NCBI RefSeq assembly: GCF_040054535.1
Contig: NC_090782.1
Span: 22,936,001 to 23,000,000 of the forward strand
Direction of reading: 5' to 3'
DNA length: 64,000 nt
Source: Antennarius striatus
Taxonomy: Eukaryota; Chordata; Actinopteri; Lophiiformes; Antennariidae
Position numbers and translations under genes: made by a program. The notes beneath the pieces were generated by a model, which worked only from the letters and a program-made list of their open reading frames with translations, ran no database searches and had not been told where the DNA came from. Shown one piece after another: positions 1 through 20,941 of this stretch. Position 1 is the first letter of the stretch. Each line of letters opens with the position of its first letter.

Positions 1-3000
1 TGGGACACCACTGTGGAAGCTTTGGCTTAGTATCAAAGCCATTCTAGCCAAAATGTAAATTAATATAGTGGTGCAGGGTATTAACGCTGAGGCCCTCACC
101 GTTAGGCTCTCATTCCAGCAGCATCTGCATTTCCCCAAAGTGATGAAGACCACAGCTGGAATCAGCATCTGGAAGCACAGAAAAGAAAACCGTTCAACGT
201 CTGAAACTTTTTGCTTCTTTGTTCCTGTTTCGTCTTCTAAGAAATCGAAACACACTGAAAACATTTAAGAGAAACATTTCAAATGGATGCTGAAGCATCG
301 TCATTTTTAAGATTATATATTGATTCTGCTGTGTTTGCCATTGTTAACGCTGCCATGTGCACATGGCACACCAATCCATATCTCTCTCAAGAAAAATGAA
401 TCCAAATTTATTCTTGAAGAACAAAAGCACACATACAGAAGCACAACATGCCTAGAACCAATATTTTCCGTTTGGATATTTACCCAAAAAGCTCAGAAGT
501 TAGCAAGTCTGTGACAAAAGCTATACGAGGGTTTAATGTTCATTACAAATACCTTTTTTTTATTGTGATATCTGCATGATTACATCCCGCTTCAGAGTGG
601 TAATGTATTGTAACTCTCAGCATTTGTGTGATTGTCCGTCCGTCTGTTAGTCCACCAAATATCTTTGCAACCATTGCAGATAGAAAGATGAAACAAAAAG
701 CACAGTACTCAGGCGGCAAAGGGGATGAAAGCGGATGATGACTTTGACCTTGAGAACAGTAGGTCAAGGTCAAATTTTAACTTGTGTACACTCATGAACT
801 GGATAAGATAGAAAGACAAAAGAGAAGGCCAGTTTTGAGTGGGACCATAGATCAAAGCTAGTGCTTTGATCTATAACAGTAGGTCAGAGCACTAGCTTTG
901 ATCTTTGACCTATGCAAGTTGGTCAGGGTAAAATGTTGAATTCAGGGGTGTCACAGGATGGTGCAGTCTGTGTCTGCAACGGTTCTTGTTTATGTATGTT
1001 TTAAGAGAGTCACCTTCAGTTCTACATGCCAGATTTTGCTAATCTTTCAGCAGTTTAACAAGAATTGCGTACTTTGTACTTTGTCAACATGTGCTAACAT
1101 TGCATTAACAATGTAAGTATAGCCTTAGTGTCGGCACATTATATTAACATTTGTATGGAAATGTGATTTAAAGCTATGCTGAACAAGAGTGTTTAAGAAT
1201 TTGTTGCCGGTCCTGCATCCATCTACTCGCATTCATTTTCATGAGATTATGGACTTCCTTTTAGAGTTGTGAAGACCATTTGATAGTTGATGAAATATTT
1301 CACTCAGGACACACAGAAAAACAAGATTTACATTGAAAAGTTATGACAAATATTCAAACAAGTGCTTTGGTAGACTTTATCATGCACTAAAGTTAGGGTT
1401 GAAGTAATCACAAATGTTTGTTCCAGGGTTTAACTCTCTCCTGCACTCCCCTCTTCCTGTCCTCTTTCCTGCACCGCTGTCTCTCTCCCAGAGGTCAAGG
1501 ACTTACAATCACATCCTAACAGGAACGCTCCCAAGGCTATTCACACTCAGCTCAGCAGACAAGCTCGAGCTCATAGGCATCATTACATATATATCCTGGA
1601 TGTCCTGATTCTGTGTCGCAGCGCGGGGAGGCACTGACATTACAACGGGAAGTGCAAAACAAGACAAGAGAAGAGGAAAAAGGAGGGAGAAAGAGGAAGA
1701 GAGGGAGCTATAGATAGATTCCTCTCAGAGGGGCTGAGTTTTCTCTTTGACTCTTTGGTATTCAGTCATTTTCACAAAGAGAGGAAAAGTCTTAAAAGGA
1801 AAAAATAAGAGCTGCAATGCAAGAAAAAGTCATGCTTATAGTTCCTCATGTTGGCAGAAATAGTTAAAATCCTGTTTTGTTAAAAGTGAACACAATCTTA
1901 ACCTCAGCTGAAGGAAGATTTACGCCATTATTTGAGAAAGGCAATCAATGGAGGGCTTTGATTCAAAAATCAAGTTTTGTACGGAAACAATAATAAGGAA
2001 AAAAGTGAGTGATAAAAGTAAGAAACTCACCATCCTCTAGTATCAATGTAATTATTTCCTTACATACCTCCACTTCACAACCCACAAAAAAGCTTCCTTC
2101 TTGGAGTGTGAGTCACTTGAGGCCCAAGGAAGTGCAGTGTTGAGTTTTGATTCAGTTTGCTTATTTTCAATACGAATACAATTTAGGATAAACAGGAGAC
2201 GTGCAGACGAGAGGATGCAGCATGCTGGTCCAGCATGTCCTCCACCTACATCTGTGATTAGTGTGCTTCATTCTATCTGGGTTGAATCACAAATATAAAT
2301 AAAGTTTTACAAACAGATACTACGAGGCCAACATCTTAATTTCATGTTTGTGACCAAAACTTCCACAAAACAATATTTATTAAACTATTTTCCTTCTCTG
2401 GAAGGTCAGATATTTGTAGCAGAGAAGTCAATTTGGAGAAGGACCATATGTTTGTTTTGCATAATTTACCTTTTAATGTCATCTTTTTCTTGTGGTTTGT
2501 ATAGAATATTGAATATCTGTTTCACTTAGGTACCAGATTGTTCTGAGTGTCTTTATGTACGTTTGTTTTTATTTTCTCAACACAAGTGCCAACAAGGTCA
2601 ATCTTGTCTGCAGAAAAACAATCTGGCCTCTGTTTCGCCTTAAAACTAAAAGAACAGCTCTTTTCTGCTCAGTCAGAGCATAAACCCATCAGATCAGCAG
2701 CATGTAGAGCAGACGGATTAACTGTGAGTTCACACAACACTCCATTGTTCGCTATGAACAACTGCAAGCTCACACTGAATGGTTTTTAAAGGAAAACAAG
2801 AGAGATTTTTGTTAAAACGATGTCTTTAAGAGTCAAAATCCTGCAAATGGATACCAATAACTGGATGTTCTCAGCACTAATGAGTTAGCGAAAATGAATG
2901 TGAGCAAAGGTTCAGTCTGCCACAAACTGTATCTGCAGCAGAGCATGTCTCTATCACTACCGGGGAGGGAAAGAAGGGAGGGGGTTTTCATTGAATGTGG

Positions 3001-3456
3001 TCTGAATTCGACTTTCAATGGAGGGTTTGTCACATGGCCCTAATACTTCTAAAAAAAAAACCTCATTTGTGTCATTAACTCATTCTTTTTTGTCAGGCAA
3101 AATAAAAAAATTACATCAAATAATCAACAGATACTCTTAACTTTGTGTAAGTATGGAAATAGAACACATCAGGGTTCTGAGTCAAATTGTTTCATGCACG
3201 TACAGGAAAAAGTTTGATATTTTTTAGAAAACTTTTACTTAAACTTAATTTTGCCCTTAGCTTTTAAAGAGATAATAAGCACTTTATTAACACTAAGTTC
3301 AAATAAAACTGATAACTTAAAACAAAGGGGTTTTAAAGTGTCAAGGCATCCACCATTCTCCCAAACTGAAACTTGTTAAAAATAGGATCACAGTATTTTG
3401 AACAAACACAACTAACCAGAGGGCAGAACCTACTCTGAATGCCTTTCTTTACTCAC
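1..3456. other. Non-coding left edge (probable intron of the TM4SF gene)
   Basis: I see no supportable coding exon here on either strand. The minus-strand TM4SF exon at 3457-3636 ends in a splice donor, so this stretch is probably its first intron. I looked for the family's second exon (cysteine-rich CCGCCG stretch) and its fourth exon on the minus strand and did not find them. The stretch is AT-rich and holds one hairpin (849-904) within a region of short GGTCA-like direct repeats (about 760-930) that looks like old repeat sequence I cannot classify. Confidence 0.6.
849..904. repeat. Perfect 17-bp inverted repeat (hairpin)
   Basis: The arms AGATCAAAGCTAGTGCT (849-865) and AGCACTAGCTTTGATCT (888-904) are exact reverse complements separated by 22 bp. 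The flanks carry AGGTCA-type motifs on both sides. It may be the core of a decayed palindromic transposon, but I see no terminal repeats or target duplications to prove that. Confidence 0.7.
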
Positions 3457-3636
3457 CAGCAGTCCTCCTCCTGCTAGTCCACCAAACAGCCAGATGTAGC
3501 TGGCCAGGCGGTCCTGCTGGACGTAGGTAGTGTCTCCCATTGGAAACAGCAGCAGCAGGTTGACCAGGATAGAACAGAGGGAAAGAGGCAACAGGGCCAG
3601 ACCCAGAGACCGGGCGAAACCCACCGAACAACACAT
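3457..3636 (-). CDS. L6/TM4SF-family tetraspan, first coding exon only (partial)
   Basis: The exon encodes 60 residues from the ATG at 3634-3636 to the donor CTG|GTGAGT at 3456. The start MCCSVGFARSLGLALLPL, the first membrane segment (about residues 10-31), the FPMGD turn after it, and the W-x-x-GG-x-x-GGG segment starting the second helix all match the first exon of TM4SF1/4/5/18-type proteins. These are small four-pass plasma-membrane glycoproteins. The exon ends in phase 0 just before the Met that opens exon 2 in this family, as in tm4sf4 at 19127. The remaining exons were not found between 1 and 3456, so they probably lie left of the window. It is clearly a paralogue of tm4sf4, but I cannot tell tm4sf1 from tm4sf18 or tm4sf5. 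A single orphan exon is an alternative. Confidence 0.85.
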
Positions 3637-3780
3637 GGCTCACCCTAAAAGAGTGCTCGGGAGCCGAGGAGGAGAGGAGAGGTCTGGGAAAGACCAGGGA
3701 GAGCAGAGAAGGAGAAGAAGAGGGGAGGGAACAAGAGGGTCAGAGCAGCTGGGGCCACAGGAAACAAAAGTAAGTGACAA

Positions 3781-3782
3781 GT

Positions 3783-3866
<84 letters not shown>
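3781..3866. repeat. (GT)n microsatellite
   Basis: Nearly pure GT dinucleotides with a few C interruptions, about 145 bp upstream of the TM4SF exon (in its 5' flank on the minus strand). It would read (CA)n in that gene's direction. Confidence 0.9.
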
Positions 3867-3867
<1 letters not shown>

Positions 3868-4668
3868 TGTGCTTGTACCAACATAACAGAAATAACTGAT
3901 TAAAAATCATTCACAGTTGACGTTCAACAGCTAGCGATCAAATCAATCTTCATCTTCATCATTTAGTAGTCAGATCAATAATGTTTCATATTTGATGCCA
4001 GATCCTCTCTAAAAATGATCTGGTGTCAAATCTAAAATCTACAACCAGCGTAAAACAGATATTTTAATTTTTTTAAATTTAATTTTAAATTAAAAAAAAA
4101 AAATCTGGTTATGTTTACGTAAAATATCTAAACCAGATATCAGATAAATGTTATTTTTTATTTTATACTGATTATAATCCCCGCAGGGAAATTAGTAGCG
4201 GGCAGCTCCTTTATTGGTGTGCCCAAAATGAACAACTTATAAGGGGGACGGCGCCTCGCTCAGGGGCGCCTCGGCAGTGCTCCGGAGATGAGCTGAAGAA
4301 CACAACATTTTCCCGCTAACAGTACCTGAATATTTTAAGATTTTGATAAATGTGTATACCAGTATATAAGTTAAGTACTGCAAGTCAGAGCTTAGAACCA
4401 GAATTTAGAATTGGTTCATTACGAACAGAAACAGAATTATAACGTTTCCGGTTTTATGTTCCACCCAAGAATTAACTTACCTGAACCGGTTAGAAGAAAA
4501 AAGACAGAGTTCCCGAAACCGGTTAATAAGGTTCCTTGTAAGTAAACAGGTAGGTAGCTGTAGATATGTCCCGACAGTAAACAGTACAACAGCGCTGAAC
4601 ACCTCTGATCCAGTTCAGAACACAGAATAGAGAATCTAAGACGGAGAAGTTGCTTGTGATGCAGCCAA
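3867..4668. other. Intergenic stretch, no gene seen
   Basis: There is no supportable coding exon. An AT-rich imperfect palindrome lies around 4055-4140, with oligo-T facing oligo-A and GATCTGGT-like flanks. Around 4245-4290 the sequence resembles the 'gctcaggggcgcctcggcagtg' phrase common in dispersed fish repeats. I regard both as decayed repeats without a firm class. Confidence 0.4.
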
Positions 4669-4724
4669 GTTTCAAAGTTTCAAAGCTTCAAAGTTTCAAA
4701 GCTTCAAAGCTTCGAAGTTTCAGA
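4669..4724. repeat. Seven tandem 8-bp units (GYTTCAAA)7
   Basis: Exactly seven 8-bp units run from 4669 to 4724. They follow GTTTCAAA or GCTTCAAA, and the last two units each carry one change (GCTTCGAA, GTTTCAGA). The array ends at the left end of the TIR element beginning near 4721. Confidence 0.9.
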
Positions 4725-4824
4725 GTCCATGGAACTCTATGAGGGGCTGTTAGGGACATAATTCAGAATAAAACTTTCACATACACAACTGAAATGTTCT
4801 CATACACACTACTGAAAATATCAG

Positions 4825-4974
4825 TAGTGTGTTTGCGGACTTTTCAGTTTCAATAGTGTGTGTGCGGACCTTTCAGTAGTGTGTGTGCAGACTTTTCAAT
4901 TTCAATAGTGTGTGTGCAGACATTTCAGTATTGTGTGTGCAGACATTTCAGTCGTGTGTGTGTAGACATTTCAG
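4825..4974. repeat. Minisatellite, six units of 23-29 bp
   Basis: Six degenerate tandem units follow TAGTGTGTGTGCAGACATTTCAG, alternating shorter (23-bp) and longer (29-bp) forms. The array lies inside the left arm of the TIR element. A short reading frame crosses it only because the units lack stops. Confidence 0.85.
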
Positions 4975-5084
4975 TAGAACCGGAAGGCGTTTCAGTGAAA
5001 CAGGAAGGCATCCCAAAAGAGGAAGTGTGGGGCATTTTCTTCTTTGGAGCATTTTCATATTTTATGTTTTATGTTTTTAGTTGA

Positions 5085-5231
5085 TTAACTTTACTTATAA
5101 TATTTGAGCCATTGTGTCTTTTATCTATAATGTTTGTTCTTTTTTATTCATTCGCCTGTACAGCACTTTGGTCGACTGCGGTTGTGGTAAAGTGCTCAAC
5201 AAATAAAGTTTGGATTGGATTGGATTTGATT
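5085..5231 (+). mobile_element. LINE 3'-tail fragment ending in (TTGGA)n
   Basis: The fragment contains CACTTTGGTCGACTGCGGTT, then 'aaagtgctcaacaaataaag' and a terminal TTGGATTGGATTGGATT repeat. This is the usual look of a 5'-truncated fish LINE (or LINE-tailed SINE) end. A second copy of the same core is at 14393-14445. It interrupts the left arm of the TIR element, so it inserted later. Confidence 0.6.
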
Positions 5232-5692
5232 TTCAGGAGCATGTGGTCTAGATTCGTGGTAGGAACTTGAATCGTGAAAATGAATCATCATCTCATCTTT
5301 TTTTTCTGTTTATTAGTTCCAACATGTTATTATAATGTGCAAGGAAATGAAGAGGATGTAGTAAAGTTTTTTGACAAGTGCTTTGCGGTGTATTGAATGG
5401 CTTCTGAAAAATGACCACAGTAATTTTGACCAGGAGGGCCGTTATGGAGACCTAGATGACCACACACAAACTCTATCTGGTCTTCATGCAGCAGTTTCCA
5501 GATTTTATCCATTATAATAACAAGTTGGAACTAATAAACAGAAAAAGAAGAGATGATGAGTCATTTTCATGAGTCATGTTCCTACCAAGTTCCGCGGATC
5601 CGAACCGCATGCTCCTGAAAATGCGTGTGTGAGAGCTTTATTCTGAATTATGTCCCTAACGGCCCCTCACTCATAGAACTCTGTGGCTCCGA

Positions 5693-7278
5693 AAATTAGT
5701 TTTGAATAACCAATTCTGTTCCAGAAAATTAAAATATTTAAAAATGTATTAAAAGTATTTGGTTTCTGTTTTGTTCCCGGCAAAAAACAAAAAGTTTTCA
5801 GTTTTTGTTTTTGTTCCATAAAACGGTTCAAAGCCATGTTTCAAATACTTGCAAGAACATTAAGAATGTAAATTGTACACTATAGATAAAAATAATGTCA
5901 GCGAAAGTTTTGACAAGAAAGCAGAAGTTTGGTATATATTATAGATTAAAAAAGTTTAGTAGATGTCCCTGAGGTCATCGTCAGGCCCATCGACAAGGCG
6001 ATATTTTTCTAGGTCAGTGTGATGCAACAGTGTGAGGGGTAACAGGGCACAACATAAGCCTTTAATTGTGCTGTGTCAGACAAACTGTATGCATACATGC
6101 AGAGCACGTATGACTTAGAGGCCCAGCATCTTGCGAGCTGCTTTATAATCCGGTCGGAATGTAGCAATGGAATCGTTTCAACTAGTGTTAATTAAGCAGA
6201 TTATGTTAAACGGAACGTGTTTGAGTGACTTAACGCTTGGCTCTTTAAAGCAGTAAACAGTCGGTACCAGGTGAGGTTTGGAGCCATAAGGAGATCAAGA
6301 ATTTAACAAAATCCAACATCATGTTTTTACACCGGGAGATTTGAGTCTAAGTAGAATCATGTTTGAGATTCCTGCTCTAGAAAGTGGTTTCCAGAGCAGG
6401 AATAATACACCGATACACACACTGTAATTATTTATCTGGTCGGTTTGCATGGTGCAGACAGACACACAGATTATCAGTACGAGATAAAGCGCAACCGCTT
6501 AGCCTGAAAGCTTAGAATACAAGCATTTATTCATCGCTAGTTATTGTGATCATATGTCCAAAAAATGTGCCAAGGGAGAAGAACTGTGCTCAATATTTCA
6601 TGCTAATATCCCTAATAACCTTTTGGATGATCTAGATTTGCAGCTGACATTTGAGTTGGAGGTGTCAAGACATCGCTCACAGATTTCAATTGTCCTCCAT
6701 AGTACAATATTGTGCTTAATAAATTTAATAGTCATGTGTTAGTTTGATGCTGTTAAGATTAAACATGAAAGATTATGGTTCACTGGAAAGGCATGAAAAT
6801 TTACAAAGCAGTTTATAATAAAATCAGTTGTTTGTGTTGTGTAAAATCATGCTTTAATACAGAACAAACATTTCCATACATTTCCTTTTTCAGACATGAA
6901 ATCTTATAAACACCATTGATCATTGATTTGTTAACATCAGCTGTTGAAAAGGTCAAACCACAAAGTGGAAAACAAAACCTCCTCATCTTAAATTCTTATG
7001 ATAGACTAATGATTGGAGCTAACAGCTAACCATAACGGTGCAACAACACCTACAACTCAGAGACTTGCGTTCAGGAATACTGTGTTTGAATTCAGCTTCT
7101 TTCCTAAAGATCTCATAGTAAATAGTTCTGTTAAATTATTGTAATTCAGCTCTATTTATGACTGGGCATATGAGGAAAGGTGTCTTTGGTATGTAAGAGG
7201 GAAGTGATTTATTTTATGACTTGTCTGCATTGGCATCTGAGTAAATAAATCTAGTTTAAAACTTCTTTTTTAAAAAAG
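5693..7278. other. Intergenic stretch, no gene seen
   Basis: There is no supportable exon on either strand. The only structure I see is a perfect 11-bp hairpin, ATTCCTGCTCT at 6369-6379 and its complement at 6393-6403. The right part (about 7280-7520) is the probable 3' UTR of the GGT-like gene on the minus strand. Confidence 0.5.
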
Positions 7279-7284
7279 TTTATT
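7279..7284 (-). terminator. Candidate polyadenylation signal of the GGT-like gene
   Basis: The minus strand reads AATAAA here, about 240 bases past the stop codon at 7521-7523. Another AATAAA lies close by (about 7294). Which one is used is not visible from sequence. Confidence 0.4.
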
Positions 7285-7520
7285 TCCATTATTTATTCCA
7301 CCACAAACCACGTATGGCACCTGAATTATGGGTAATTGTAACCTGATAAAATCAGATGATCATGGAAATGAATTTTTGGTGTGAAATACTTCACACACAA
7401 ATTTATATTGCTACTGGTCAACAACAAATTACACTGGAATTTACCCTGATAATGCTTTGAGACAAACGAGGAGGAGCAAAAAGAAGAGGAGGAGGAGGAG
7501 AGAGGAAGAGGAGACGTCTT

Positions 7521-18735
<11,215 letters not shown>

Positions 18736-18801
18736 TCCTGCTACCTTCCAACTGACGGTTGTAAAAGTGACATCACTTAGACAGGTGGGGTGGAATGAGG
18801 G

Positions 18802-18809
18802 TATAAAAG
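18802..18809 (+). promoter_or_regulatory. tm4sf4: TATA box of tm4sf4
   Basis: TATAAAAG in a GGG-TATAAAAG-C context lies 318 bp upstream of the tm4sf4 ATG. It would place transcription start near 18830 and give a 5' UTR of roughly 300 nt (or one with an intron I cannot see). Inference from motif and position. Confidence 0.6.
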
Positions 18810-19126
18810 CTAAACTGGAGCATCAGCCACCATCAGAAACAGGAGAACTGAGACGGAGATTTTCATTCAGAAGATTCTTTAAAGTGGACAAGGGCTGAAA
18901 AGTGCAGGAGAAATTGTTAGGAAGCTGCAGTGATAAAAATATAAAGGCCTCAGGTTAATATTATCTCCAGTGACGCCTAAATGATCTAAAAAAAAAACCT
19001 TTAAACGTAAACGTCAGACCCTTGCTTTGTCATTTGTCATATTTCAGTCATTTTGAATCCATCCAGACACATTTAAAACCCCAGGAGTTTGTTATTAGTG
19101 GAGTGGATTGCAGCATCAGTGTCAGA

Positions 19127-19872
19127 ATGTGTTCCGGTGGCTTCGCAAAGTGTTTGGGGATCAGTCTGATACCTCTGTCCATCGTATGTGTGCTGTGTAA
19201 CATCCTGCTCTTCTTCCCCGGTGGGAAGGTGGTGGATAGCGAGCACATCACAAAGCAAGTCTGGTACATGGGTGGGATTCTGGGATCCGGAGTGCTGGTG
19301 AGTGAATTAAGATGAACAATGGTGTTAGCAATAGTTGATACAGTCCACAGTGTAACTGTTAATATTACACTGATATCTGTTTTTACAGCCATAAAAAGCA
19401 ATTTATTTTATCATCCTGATGTTTTTTGTCCAAATTTTTCAAACTTCATGAATCGCTGATATTGTATGAAGGACATTTTGTTATCATGTTGGCATCAGTG
19501 ATTCATGAAAACAACAAATTGTGTGTAAAAAAAAACAAAAATAAACTAGAGCTGTAACACACGGGTGATATCTGTGAGTCCTTTAAGAAATTAGTTAATT
19601 GTTCTCTAATCTGTTAGACACTGTTTACTATAACTATTAAAAAAAACATTTCAAATTCAATAGAGATTTCACCAAATTTCTTGTTTTAAGATGTACATAA
19701 AGAAGAAAAAATATTGATTGAACAATGTGTTAACACTATGATATAATAGTCATTACATAGCTCTTATATAATAATAATAATGTATTGTATATCACATGTA
19801 TTGCTGGAACATAATTGAATGTACTTTCCTCCTGCAAGCAGCAGAGGAACAAATAATAGTTCATCATCGGCT

Positions 19873-19965
<93 letters not shown>

Positions 19966-20908
19966 ATGTGCGTGTGCGTGTGCGTGTGTGTGAACTTGGT
20001 TCGGCCAACAGATGATCTTCCCAGCTCTGGTTTTCCTGGGTCTGAAGAACAACGACTGCTGCGGTTGCTGTGGCAATGAAAGCTGTGGGCGGAGATTTGC
20101 GGTGAGGGGATGCTTCTCAGTTTATCTCCACAGTGAAATAATCATTCACAGCTGTGGCATTCAGAAGTCAGAGGGCAGGAAGGTTAAAATGAAGTGCCAA
20201 GTAATTTTGCAAAAACAAGAAAATGGTGTCAACAGGAGTCTTTTAAATGTCCAGGTGTTTCAGTAAAATGCTCAGGATAAGAATGCAGTCATTTATATTA
20301 TAGGAACATAGTGGCAAACCAGGGCTGACTCTCTTCATATGTGGACATTCTACACCTATTTACAGATCAGGCTACAAGGCAATTATTTGGGTTATGGCCA
20401 TAATCAGAAGTGCAAAGGATACCCAAGAATCGTGCATCAAAAATAGCTTTCATGCATACATACTGTACGTGTTACAGTCGGAGAAGTAGTGTGTGTATCA
20501 GATGTGTCGCACAAACAGCTTCAACTCAGAGTCAAATCAGATTTGAAGCACATAAAGTTATGGTTTATTTTGTGAATTGCTAATATTTTGGTTTTATTTG
20601 TTCCACTTTTTTCGTTCTAATATCCTGAGCTGTTGGTTTCAAAAAAGCAACTAGCAACTTTGATATAAATGTTATACTCCAATATTTTTTCAGGGAAATT
20701 ATAAAAATAATTTTTTTAATGAGATGCCTACCAATAAATAAAAAGGAGTTCAAAGGTTTTCAGGGTGTTTCTGTGTTTGTCTTTCCACTGCCGGATCTTC
20801 TACTGATCACCGCCTGCTAACTGTGGAATCGAATCACCCTGAACTCCATTAAACAAACACAATTGTGCTGGACACACCCTTAATCATCCGTTTGCATAGC
20901 AATAAATG

Positions 20909-20941
<33 letters not shown>

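Larger units (their letters stand above)
4721..5692. mobile_element. Non-autonomous DNA transposon-like element with inverted ends (composite)
   Basis: The left end (about 4721-4775, with GTTAGGGACATAATTCAGAA) recurs as a reverse complement at the right end (about 5637-5692). The inverted homology continues further in: 5232-5325 pairs with 5515-5625, sharing the 'tttctgtttattagttccaa' stretch and the 'aggagcatg' motif. The original element therefore looks like a long-TIR, nearly palindromic element whose left arm was later interrupted at about 4790-5231 by a minisatellite and a LINE-like tail. I see no transposase coding. The superfamily is unassigned because I could not define target-site duplications. 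Confidence 0.7.

Noticed and set aside
3530-3886. Plus-strand open frame of 118 codons
   Set aside because: It is the antisense of the TM4SF exon running into a GT repeat; the Val-Cys run is repeat translation.
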